A DNA stretch of 55,458 bases from an uncultured Ruminococcus sp. GTDB lineage: Bacteria > Bacillota > Clostridia > Oscillospirales > Ruminococcaceae. Within the stretch, counting starts at the first letter, position 1; the number at the start of each line of letters is the position of its first letter. The DNA lies in assembly GCA_946537515.1 (NCBI GenBank), contig CAMNFV010000002.1, positions 1-55,458 on the forward strand, written 5' to 3'. Shown here piece by piece: positions 8,473-16,735 of this stretch. A model generated the notes under the pieces. It had not been told where the DNA came from and searched no databases. It saw nothing but the letters and a program-made list of their open reading frames with translations. A program made the translations under genes and the position numbers.

Positions 8473-10320
8473 ATGAATCGAACAAAACATGTAAGGCATA
8501 CTGCGCTGATCACGAGCATCGTCACAATGCTTTCCGGTCTTGCATTGTTTCCTGCAATGCCTGTTTCTGCTGCAAAGCTGCTGGAAGCTGAATTTGAAAC
8601 GACAAACGACAGCTTTACCGGCCGCGGCGGCGCAGAAGTGCAATGGACTTCCGATCAGGCTTATACCGGTGAATGCAGCCTGTTTGTCTCTGAACGCAGC
8701 GATGTATGGAACGGCGCAAACCGTGATGTATCCTCGCTGATGAAGCCCGGCCAGAGCTACAAAGTATCGGTTGCGGTTTACCAGACAAGCGGCGAAGCAG
8801 TTGAGATGAAGCTCTCGATGCAGTGTAAAACCGCGGACGGTACATCTTATCCGGAGATCGCACTCGGAACCGCTGAGAGCGGTGAATGGACGGTGCTCTC
8901 AAATGATGCATTTGTCGTTCCGGCAGATGCGAGCGATATGTCAATCTATGTCGAGACAACAGAATCGCTGACCGATTTTTATGTCGATACATTCGTGATT
9001 CACGGCGCACCGGCATCAATTAAGAAGGGTGACGCCAACGGCAACCTCAATGTCGATATCGCGGACGCGGTCTACCTGACCAAATACCTGACAACCGAAG
9101 AGGAGACCGTTGAAGCGGGCGCGGATATGAATGAAGACAATGTCATCAATGCCGCTGACCTGTCGCTCCTCAAGAACTATCTGCTCTTCCCGCCGGAAGT
9201 TCCGCCGACCAATATCATCGGTGACTGGGACAATTATCAGGAAAAAGCGACCGGCAATCAGCTGAAGGCGCTGCAGGGCGGTCTGCTGCGGCTCGGCAAT
9301 ACAGCGAGAATCCGTGAAAAGATCGCAAAAGCACAGAGCGGCGAAAAGGTCAACATCGGCTATATCGGCGGCTCGATCACCGGCGGCGGCTCCTCTACCT
9401 CGGAAGCAAAGCGCTTTGTTAACCTTTCTGCGAACTACTTCAAGGAGACCTTCGGCACGGGCAATAATGTTTCATTCGTAAATGCAGGCGTAGCCGGTAC
9501 ATCCTCTGTTGTCGGCAATATGCGTGTAGATAAGGATATCTTCTCGAAGAACTGTGATATCATCTTTATCGAATTTGCGGTCAATGACCAGGGCGGCGCC
9601 CGCTTCCAGAAATCCTATGAAGCACTTGTGAAAAAGTGCCTGATGCAGGAGAATGCACCGGCAGTCGTGCTGATTACACTCTGCCAGAAGTCCATGGGCT
9701 CGAATGAGGACTGGATGGTGAAGGTCGGCGAAAACTATGATCTTGCTGTCATCAGCGGCAAGGGCGCGATCCAGGGCGGAAATTTGAACTGGGATACCCA
9801 GTACGGCAGCGGTGATACGCTGCACCCCGGCGATCCCGGCCACCAGCTGATTGCGGACTGCATCGGTTACTATTACCGTCAGGCACTCCGCAGCGAAAAC
9901 GCTTCCGATTCCTATGAGATCCCGTCTAAGGAAGTGTTCGGCGCAGAATATGCCAATAATAAGCTCATTGATATCTCCGCACAGCAGAATTTCAGCGCCG
10001 GTTCCTGGAAGAAAGGCACCGATCAGGGCGCATATTCCAACGGCTTTACATACAGCAAGAGCGGCAATGATCCGCTGAAGTTTACCGTTGAGGGTAAGGG
10101 CCTTCTGCTGCTGTTCAAGTCGAATTCGAGCGGTATGGGCGCTGTGAACGTCACAGTAAACGGCAAGACGACGAAGGTCTCCAGTAATCTTCAATGGACC
10201 TGGGGCGGCCTAGACGGCGATGTCGGATACTATCAGCCGAATACCGGCAAGCTGGATGTTTCCATTTCGAGCGCAGACGGCGGTACATTCGTCCTCTACG
10301 GCATTGCTGTCGTGCAATAA
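8473..10320 (+). CDS. Secreted cellulosomal SGNH/GDSL-type esterase: signal peptide, CBM (CBM22/CBM4_9-like), internal type I dockerin, SGNH hydrolase
   Basis: Signal peptide MNRTKHVRHTALITSIVTMLSGLALFPAMPVSA; dockerin KGDANGNLNVDIADAVYLTKYL...ADMNEDNVINAADLSLLKNYLL; hydrolase motifs GGSIT, GVAGTSS, EFAVND, LHPGDPGHQ. Start set after the promoter. Confidence 0.85.
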   Translation: MNRTKHVRHTALITSIVTMLSGLALFPAMPVSAAKLLEAEFETTNDSFTGRGGAEVQWTSDQAYTGECSLFVSERSDVWNGANRDVSSLMKPGQSYKVSVAVYQTSGEAVEMKLSMQCKTADGTSYPEIALGTAESGEWTVLSNDAFVVPADASDMSIYVETTESLTDFYVDTFVIHGAPASIKKGDANGNLNVDIADAVYLTKYLTTEEETVEAGADMNEDNVINAADLSLLKNYLLFPPEVPPTNIIGDWDNYQEKATGNQLKALQGGLLRLGNTARIREKIAKAQSGEKVNIGYIGGSITGGGSSTSEAKRFVNLSANYFKETFGTGNNVSFVNAGVAGTSSVVGNMRVDKDIFSKNCDIIFIEFAVNDQGGARFQKSYEALVKKCLMQENAPAVVLITLCQKSMGSNEDWMVKVGENYDLAVISGKGAIQGGNLNWDTQYGSGDTLHPGDPGHQLIADCIGYYYRQALRSENASDSYEIPSKEVFGAEYANNKLIDISAQQNFSAGSWKKGTDQGAYSNGFTYSKSGNDPLKFTVEGKGLLLLFKSNSSGMGAVNVTVNGKTTKVSSNLQWTWGGLDGDVGYYQPNTGKLDVSISSADGGTFVLYGIAVVQ

Positions 10321-10354
10321 AAACTGCGTTTTTATGGAAATTTCGATTCCGGCA

Positions 10355-10383
10355 TTGACAAATTAAGCGAAATCTGTTAAACT
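10355..10383 (+). promoter_or_regulatory. Consensus promoter whose -10 overlaps the upstream terminator stem
   Basis: TTGACA (10355-10360) - 17 bp - TAAACT (10378-10383). Confidence 0.65.
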
Positions 10384-10425
10384 GTACTCATGCAGGGATT
10401 CAACTGCATGAGTACAGTTTTTTTA
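10379..10425 (+). terminator. Long rho-independent terminator
   Basis: 17-bp perfect stem aaactgtactcatgcag / ctgcatgagtacagttt followed by a T run. Confidence 0.85.
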
Positions 10426-10442
10426 TGGAAAGGATCTGAATT

Positions 10443-11672
10443 TTGCGTATGAAACAACCGATTAAACGTTGCATTGCGCTTCTGGCGGCGATGGTGACCG
10501 GCAGTCTGTCGGCCGCTGTGCTTCCTGCCTTGACAGCATCTGCTGCGGACAAGCCGGCTGTTCTGATTTTGGGTGACAGTATTTCCAGCGGTTATGGCCT
10601 GAAAGAAGGCGAGATTCCCTTTACATCGTATGTCCAGGATTTTACCGGCGGTACGATGACGAATCTGGCTGTTTCCGGTTCCACGACCTATGATCTGATA
10701 AAACTTCTGGATAATGAATCGCGAGCAGATACGATTAAATCTGCTGATATTATCTGCATCAGCATCGGCGCGAACGATCTGCTGAAGCCGACGCGCGAAT
10801 ATTTTAACTCGTTCCGTGAAGAGGGCGAAACAGCGATGCAGCTTTTGCAGCGCCTTGCAGCCGATCATCAGGCAGAGAAATTTATTGCAGGTCTGACCAA
10901 CGTACTGCGGGAACCGCGCAATCAGGCTGTTGACAATTATCCTGTGATTGCAGAAAAGCTTCGTGCTCTGAATCCGAACGCAAAGATTATCATGCAGACT
11001 ATTTATAATCCGTATGAGATGCCGCAGCGCTATTTCACAAAGCAAAAATATTCTGATGAAGATTATCAGGATTATGTATTGTTCAGCAAATATGTCAAAG
11101 GTAATCTGACTCAGCTGAATAAAGCGATGGCGAAGCTGGACGGTATTGTGACTGCCGATGTAGCAGCTGCATTTGAGGGCGTTGGCTGGATTTTCAGTCG
11201 TACACTTGAATCAGATGTGCATCCGACTGCACTTGGACATGCGATGATCGCCGCGACGATTATGGATAAAATCGGGAATACTAAGAAAACGTTCCCGGGT
11301 ATTTTGCCGCTGATCGGGCAGCAGGATTATTCGGATTATCTGCGCATCAGCAGCACATACCGCAATTCTCTGATGAAGTTTACCGAGGGTACGCTGACAG
11401 GCGTTTTCGGCGATGCAAATAGCGATAGTTTTGTCGGCGGTGACGATGCACAGCTTGTCCTGAATCTCTATGTCGATCAGATGTCAGCAAAAAACTATTA
11501 CGGCGAAGGCGTGACATACAGAGGGTTCGGCCGGATTGATGTGAACCTCGACGGCAGCGTTGCAGTTGAGGATGCACAGTTCATTCTGACGTATTATGTT
11601 GAAAACGAGATCACAGGAAATCGTTCCACATGGGCACAGATCACCGGGAATCCCCAAGCACCGAATGCATAA
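10443..11672 (+). CDS. Secreted SGNH/GDSL hydrolase with C-terminal dockerin-like domain
   Basis: Signal peptide; LILGDSISSGYGL, SIGANDLL, DVHPTALGH; C-terminal GDANSDSFVGGDDAQLVLNLY...RIDVNLDGSVAVEDAQFILTYYV. Start may be TTG 10443 or ATG 10449. Confidence 0.85.
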   Translation: MRMKQPIKRCIALLAAMVTGSLSAAVLPALTASAADKPAVLILGDSISSGYGLKEGEIPFTSYVQDFTGGTMTNLAVSGSTTYDLIKLLDNESRADTIKSADIICISIGANDLLKPTREYFNSFREEGETAMQLLQRLAADHQAEKFIAGLTNVLREPRNQAVDNYPVIAEKLRALNPNAKIIMQTIYNPYEMPQRYFTKQKYSDEDYQDYVLFSKYVKGNLTQLNKAMAKLDGIVTADVAAAFEGVGWIFSRTLESDVHPTALGHAMIAATIMDKIGNTKKTFPGILPLIGQQDYSDYLRISSTYRNSLMKFTEGTLTGVFGDANSDSFVGGDDAQLVLNLYVDQMSAKNYYGEGVTYRGFGRIDVNLDGSVAVEDAQFILTYYVENEITGNRSTWAQITGNPQAPNA

Positions 11673-11735
11673 TTCAAAAGAGAGTCGTATTTTGCAGATG
11701 AAAGATATTTGCGAAACCAAATGATTATAAAACTT

Positions 11736-11766
11736 TGCCCCTCTGAAATCCCAGAGGGGCTTTTTC
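11736..11766 (+). terminator. Rho-independent terminator of the GDSL-dockerin gene
   Basis: gcccctctg aaatc ccagaggggc tttttc. Confidence 0.8.
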
Positions 11767-11767
11767 G

Positions 11768-11812
11768 ACAAAAAACTGCCGTATCACAGGATATGATACG
11801 GCAGTTTTTTTT
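11768..11812 (-). terminator. Rho-independent terminator of the polysaccharide deacetylase gene
   Basis: aaaaaactgccgtatca ... tgatacggcagtttttttt stem; convergent with the preceding terminator. Confidence 0.8.
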
Positions 11813-12536
11813 AAACGGTATAACCTTTTTTTCGCAGTTCATCAATCAGATCGCCGAGAATCTGTGCATTTGTGGAAGATACGGAGTGCAGCAGGTAGAT
11901 TGCACCGCCGTGTGCAGATTCTGAAAGCTGCTCAAGCGCCTGCACGGGATCAGGCTGCGCATCCGTTTTCCAGTCAACATGTGCCGCACTCCAGAATATT
12001 GTCCGATATCCGAGCGATTGGATTTTCGCAAGCGCCCGGACATCATATTCCCCGCAGGGCGGGCGAAAATACTGCATCTCATAGCCGAAATTGGTCTGCA
12101 TATATTTATGCAGAGACATGATTTCTTCTTCGATTGCCGCGTCATCAAGCTCCGGCAGCGCTGCATGTTTCATGCCGTGGTTTCCGAGCATATGGCCTTC
12201 CCGGATCATGCGCCGGACAAGCTCCGGTTCCCGTTTTGCATAGTCACCGGTCAGGAAAAAGATTGCAGATACATTCTTTTCACGCAGCGTATCGAGAATA
12301 CCGGCTGTATAGCCGTTTTCATAGCCCTGATCAAATGTCAGGATAATTCTGTTATTATCCGGTGTCAGCGCGTAGGCGCCGTATTGCCCGAATTCATCCT
12401 GAAAGCTGACAGCGCCTGCCGGCCGGTTCTGTGCATCGCATTCCTTGCCCTGTCCGTATCCGATCGCTTCCGCACGGAGCGGCGGCAAAAGCAGCAAGGA
12501 GGCCAGCACAGCAATCATTGACAATCGCTTTTTCAT
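11811..12536 (-). CDS. Polysaccharide deacetylase family protein (PdaA-like), secreted
   Basis: ILTFDQGYENGYT, GNHGMKHAAL, YFRPPCGEYD, HSVSS: NodB homology motifs; signal peptide MKKRLSMIAVLASLLLLPPLRAEA. Confidence 0.85.
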   Translation of the reverse strand: MKKRLSMIAVLASLLLLPPLRAEAIGYGQGKECDAQNRPAGAVSFQDEFGQYGAYALTPDNNRIILTFDQGYENGYTAGILDTLREKNVSAIFFLTGDYAKREPELVRRMIREGHMLGNHGMKHAALPELDDAAIEEEIMSLHKYMQTNFGYEMQYFRPPCGEYDVRALAKIQSLGYRTIFWSAAHVDWKTDAQPDPVQALEQLSESAHGGAIYLLHSVSSTNAQILGDLIDELRKKGYTV

Positions 12537-12602
12537 AGCATCATCCTTTCTGACACAGGGATTCACCCTGCGAGAATAGGATATCCTGCATTCAGATGAA
12601 TA

Positions 12603-13133
12603 TCAACGGTTTGTTCTGGTATCATACTCCGCAATGCCGGAATGATAGCGCAGTTGATAACTGATATAATATGCGGCCGCCGTCAGAACCGGCGGTAGTG
12701 CCATTATGATTTTACTTTTAGAAGAAACGGCGGAAAAAGTCTCCGCATCGCCGCGCAGAAGCTGATAGATCCGTATAAACGGCGCGTTCAGAAGCGAAAA
12801 CAGATTCATCATCAGGATACTCTCCGGATTTGCAATCAGCAGAAGATAAGAAAGATAAGAGGGAAGTGTCAGCAGAATTGCAATCAATAGCGGTTTCAGA
12901 ATGAGAGTGCGATATTGGGAAGTCCGGTATCGGATCAGATCATCGGCAGCTGCCTTCTGCGCACAGTTTGCTGTGAGCAGGACATGCGCTGTAATTCCAA
13001 AGAGCAGGCCGATCACCCGTATGACTGGATGATCCGGCAAAATTGCCAGAGAAAATGCCAGAATCAGGCACAGAATCTCCGAAGCAATCAGCCACAGGAG
13101 ACCGCTCAATAAATGTTTTCCGAAATATTTCAT
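12603..13133 (-). CDS. Multi-pass membrane protein of unknown function
   Basis: Several hydrophobic helices; start MKYFGKHLLSG at 13133 with GGAGGAATT RBS. Confidence 0.6.
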   Translation of the reverse strand: MKYFGKHLLSGLLWLIASEILCLILAFSLAILPDHPVIRVIGLLFGITAHVLLTANCAQKAAADDLIRYRTSQYRTLILKPLLIAILLTLPSYLSYLLLIANPESILMMNLFSLLNAPFIRIYQLLRGDAETFSAVSSKSKIIMALPPVLTAAAYYISYQLRYHSGIAEYDTRTNR

Positions 13134-13289
13134 AATTCCTCCGCTGATTCCGCATGAAAAGCGGCATACTATCTTTATATGAGTGCATTTTATATTATAC
13201 ATGATTTTGACAGGATTGTCCAGCCACGGCGGAAATTTTTAGGGGCTTCCACGAAAAGCATAATTGATGCACCGAAATCGGCGGAATGC

Positions 13290-13318
13290 TTGACGAAACG
13301 AAAAAATTGCGATATAAT
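13290..13318 (+). promoter_or_regulatory. Promoter for rpe
   Basis: TTGACG - 17 bp - TATAAT. Confidence 0.65.
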
Positions 13319-13357
13319 ATATAGTATGTGTACAAATCTGAATTCGGAGGGGAAGAC

Positions 13358-14038
13358 ATGGTACTTGCATCTATTCTGAACAGCGATCTGCTGAATCTTG
13401 CGAAGGTCGCAGATACTGTTGCAGCTTCCGGCGCAGATGCGCTGCATTACGATGTTATGGACGGACAATTTGTCGATAATATTTCATTCGGGCTGCCCGT
13501 GCTTTCCTCGCTGCGTCCGTACACCAAGCAGCCGATCGACGTACATCTGATGATTTCAGAGCCGCTTCGGTTTGTTGAGCGCTTTGTCAAGGCCGGCGCC
13601 GATCTGCTTTCATTCCATATCGAGAGCAATTCCGATCCAGTCAAAACGCTGCATTGCATTCACAGCTGCGGCATTCCGGCCGGTATTGCAGTATCTCCGG
13701 ATACGCCGGTATCATCAGTTATGCCGCTGCTTTCACTTCTGAAAAAAGATGACTATATTCTGATTATGACGGTTTATCCGGGACTTGGCGGTCAGGCTTT
13801 CATGCCGCGGATGCTGCCGAAGATCCGCGAATTATCTGCTGTAATCCAACGCGACCGGCTTCCGCTGCATATCGAAGTGGACGGCGGCATCAATGCAGAG
13901 ACCGGAATACTTTGCCGGAAGGCCGGTGCCGATTATCTGGTTGCAGGTTCCTATGTGCTGGGCTCTGCACATCCGGATGCTGCCGTTGCATCGCTTCAGC
14001 TTCCGCTTTCCGGAAATGATTCCGATGCTGCGGTCTGA
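13358..14038 (+). CDS. rpe: Ribulose-phosphate 3-epimerase
   Basis: MVLASILNSDLLNL, DALHYDVMDGQFV, DVHLMISEP, MTVYPGLGGQAFM, EVDGGINAET, ADYLVAGSYVLG. Confidence 0.95.
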   Translation: MVLASILNSDLLNLAKVADTVAASGADALHYDVMDGQFVDNISFGLPVLSSLRPYTKQPIDVHLMISEPLRFVERFVKAGADLLSFHIESNSDPVKTLHCIHSCGIPAGIAVSPDTPVSSVMPLLSLLKKDDYILIMTVYPGLGGQAFMPRMLPKIRELSAVIQRDRLPLHIEVDGGINAETGILCRKAGADYLVAGSYVLGSAHPDAAVASLQLPLSGNDSDAAV

Positions 14039-14580
14039 TGCACCGCATCCTGATTGAAAATACAAACGCCGTATTCTGAAAGCCTTGCGCGGTTCATCGC
14101 GGAAAGACGGAACGGTTGCCCGTATTCCAGCAGGATATGACGAATCAGCGAGGCATGAAGTCTTCGAAGCTTCAGCGTTAAGATCCAGACTGTCTGATAG
14201 CGGTACAGAACGCTGCTCCGGATATTCGGCTGCTCTTTTTCAAGCAGCGTACAGCATTGCCGCAGCAAAGCTGAATCTGTAAAACGTGCAGCGATCCGAA
14301 TAACGCGCTGATGCTGTTCCGGGGCAGGGGGCTTTGATTCCTCCGCTACGGAGAAATATACCGCCAGACTGCCGTCCTGTGCAGAGATCACTTCGACTGT
14401 CACCGGCAGAGCTGAGAATGCGATTCCGCTGACAGACTCAGCTTTTGCAAGCATAAATGAGAGCATACGCAGCATTTGCGGCGAATCCGGCGTGCGCGGT
14501 TCATCCGGCATGAAAACCCGCAATTCCTCGGCTGAAAGCTGCACTTTCACCGAATAAGCGGAAAGCCGTTGTACTGTCAT
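13996..14580 (-). CDS. Divergent MecA-like adaptor protein
   Basis: N-terminal MTVQRLSAYSVKVQLSAEEL, Glu/Pro/Ser linker, C-terminal SSVLYRYQTVWILTL...LEYG...LSEYGVCIFNQDAV resembling the MecA N- and C-domain pattern. Confidence 0.6.
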   Translation of the reverse strand: MTVQRLSAYSVKVQLSAEELRVFMPDEPRTPDSPQMLRMLSFMLAKAESVSGIAFSALPVTVEVISAQDGSLAVYFSVAEESKPPAPEQHQRVIRIAARFTDSALLRQCCTLLEKEQPNIRSSVLYRYQTVWILTLKLRRLHASLIRHILLEYGQPFRLSAMNRARLSEYGVCIFNQDAVHQTAASESFPESGS

Positions 14581-14655
14581 ATGAGAAATATCCTTTCTAT
14601 CGGCTGTATGCCGGTTGTTTCAGTTTGATTGTCGAGAAAAGGCAGGTGCGAATTC

Positions 14656-15594
14656 ATGCAAAAACCCAGTCCTAACAGAATCGCATTTGACAAAATCGCG
14701 GCGATCTGCGCGATTCTAGCTGCTGCATCCTTTGACTACGGATTTCGCATCTGGATGCTTGCCGGGATAGCATCCGCTGTTTCGGTTCTGACGGCGTGTC
14801 TTTGTCAGTTGCTGAAAAAGAAGCCGCTTGCAGACTGCATCCCGGACGCGCTGTGCATCGGATTGATTCTCCTTCTGATGCTGCCTGCGACAATCAGCAT
14901 TTCAATGGTTATCATGTCCTGTATTTTTGCAATTATCATCGGCAGAGTGATGTTCGGCGGCAAGGAAAATCCGGTAATTCCGCCGGCTGCCGTCGGTTAT
15001 TGCTTCTGTTTGTTAAATAATCGCGCACAGACCGTATCATTTCCCGCTGAAAAGGAGATCCTGCCGCTTTTTCAACTTGGCGGAATCGAAATGGCAGACG
15101 GTGTTTCATCCCTCTGGAACCGCGGCGGCAAATTCACGATGTCTGTTTCAGAGTGGCTGACCGGTCTTCCTTGTCAGCCGATCGGTACCGGCTCGATTGT
15201 TCTGCTCACAGCAGTCGCAGTTGTTCTGATTTTAAGACGTGCCGCTTCCGGTTGGGTTGTGATACCGGCGCTGGCTGCGCATATTACCAGCAGCCTTCTG
15301 ATCTCCAATCTGCAGCATCCTGTATCTGCTTTTATGGGCAGCGTACTGACAAATCAGCTCCTGATTGCGTTTCTCTTTTTACATGCTGACCCGGAATATG
15401 CACCGCCGACCCTTGCCGGTATTGCCTACGGCTTTGCGGTCGGATTTGCATCGTTCTTTGCAACTCGCGTTTTGTTTATTTATGACGCGCCGGTTCTGCT
15501 TGCAGTATTGTTCTCACCGTTTGTGATCTGGCTGCGCAGAATGATGATGTTTGAAGATGCAGAACCCTCTGCGGAAAGGGGGACTGCGGCTTGA
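14656..15594 (+). CDS. RnfD/NqrB-like membrane protein lacking the flavinylation motif
   Basis: RnfD-like AIIIGRVMFGGKENPVIPPAAVGY (cf. [20 protein letters not shown] of E. coli RsxD), late LLIAFLFLHADPEYAPPT (cf. GAFFILTDPVTASTT); DGVSSLW where RsxD has DGISQAT. Confidence 0.7.
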   Translation: MQKPSPNRIAFDKIAAICAILAAASFDYGFRIWMLAGIASAVSVLTACLCQLLKKKPLADCIPDALCIGLILLLMLPATISISMVIMSCIFAIIIGRVMFGGKENPVIPPAAVGYCFCLLNNRAQTVSFPAEKEILPLFQLGGIEMADGVSSLWNRGGKFTMSVSEWLTGLPCQPIGTGSIVLLTAVAVVLILRRAASGWVVIPALAAHITSSLLISNLQHPVSAFMGSVLTNQLLIAFLFLHADPEYAPPTLAGIAYGFAVGFASFFATRVLFIYDAPVLLAVLFSPFVIWLRRMMMFEDAEPSAERGTAA

Positions 15595-16166
15595 ATCATA
15601 CTGATAACTCTGTTCAACGTACAATTCTCGGCAGCGGGCTTCTGATTGCACCGATTGCTGCATTCTCCGCATCGGTCATGCAGGCGCTTGCGATGTCATT
15701 TGCATTTTTCTGTATGACGCTGCTGACTGTACTGCCTGCCGCCCTGATTCCGGTCAAACTCCCAGCTGCACTTCGTATTTTATTGTATTCTGTAATCGGC
15801 AGTTTGGTGTATATTCCTGTTGGGATTCTTACGGTCCATTTGTTCCCGCAGGTGTCAGGCGGAGTCTTTATTCCGATTCTGAGCTCTGCATTATATCTGA
15901 CGGCGTTATTTCAAGAAGTATTCCCGCGAAAAAGGCTCTTGAAATCGCTGATCCGGAATCTGATTTCTGTTCCGGCTGCCGCTGTTCTGACAGGCGCTCT
16001 GCGTGAATTATTCGGAAGCGCATCATTTGCGGGAATCTCTCTGCAATTTCAGCCGCCGCTGCCGATGCTGCTGCATCCTTCCGGCGGATTGATCCTTCTG
16101 ATTCTGCTGCTGACAGCAATTTCCGCATTGCGCAGAAGGGAGCATCTACATGCAGACAGCGATTGA
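15591..16166 (+). CDS. RnfE-like membrane protein lacking the conserved Cys ligands
   Basis: LTGALRELFGSASF (cf. RsxE LGSLREIIGNGTLF), LPMLLHPSGGLILL (cf. LLAMLPPGAFIGLG). TTG start overlapping the previous stop (TTGA). Confidence 0.65.
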   Translation: MNHTDNSVQRTILGSGLLIAPIAAFSASVMQALAMSFAFFCMTLLTVLPAALIPVKLPAALRILLYSVIGSLVYIPVGILTVHLFPQVSGGVFIPILSSALYLTALFQEVFPRKRLLKSLIRNLISVPAAAVLTGALRELFGSASFAGISLQFQPPLPMLLHPSGGLILLILLLTAISALRRREHLHADSD

Positions 16167-16707
16167 TTTTGCACTCATTATCATTCAGAATCTGGTGTTC
16201 CAGAATCTGCTTGGACTATCCCCGGCGGCAGTATCTGTAAAGAACGGAAAAGGACTCTTCCGGCTCGGCGTGATGACGCTGCTGTTCTGTACTGTGAGTG
16301 CAGGTATGACAGCGATTGTCCGTCCGTTGATTCCCGCCGGCTATCAGAAGCTTTTGTTTCCGCTCTGTAATGCATTGATCTGCGGGATTCTTTGTCTCAT
16401 ATTCACATTGATTTGCAGATTTTCTAAGCTGCTGCGCAGATTTGTGATTCCGCAGATTTATTACGCAGCGTGTTCATCTGCTGTACTCGGTGCTGTTTTG
16501 CTCAGCACGGACTATACCCACGATATTCCTGTCGCATTCCGTTACGGATTCCGCTGCGGAATCGGATATCTCGTGGTTTGCCTGATGCTGAAAATGGCTG
16601 CACCGCTGCTTTACAGCAAACAGATGCCCCGGGCGGTCCGCGGCTGGAAGGGGCTTCTGCTCTATGCAGGCGTGCTTTCTATGGCTGCCGCCTGTCTGTT
16701 CCCATAA
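16150..16707 (+). CDS. RnfA-like membrane protein lacking the conserved Cys ligands
   Basis: NLVFQNLLGLSPAAVSVKNGKG (cf. RsxA [22 protein letters not shown]), SSAVLGAVLL (cf. NCAVLGVALL), RGWKGLLLYAGVLSMAAACLF (cf. [20 protein letters not shown]). Confidence 0.75.
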   Translation: MQTAIDFALIIIQNLVFQNLLGLSPAAVSVKNGKGLFRLGVMTLLFCTVSAGMTAIVRPLIPAGYQKLLFPLCNALICGILCLIFTLICRFSKLLRRFVIPQIYYAACSSAVLGAVLLSTDYTHDIPVAFRYGFRCGIGYLVVCLMLKMAAPLLYSKQMPRAVRGWKGLLLYAGVLSMAAACLFP

Positions 16708-16735
16708 CGCTTAATCAGAAAGGAGCACATCTTCC

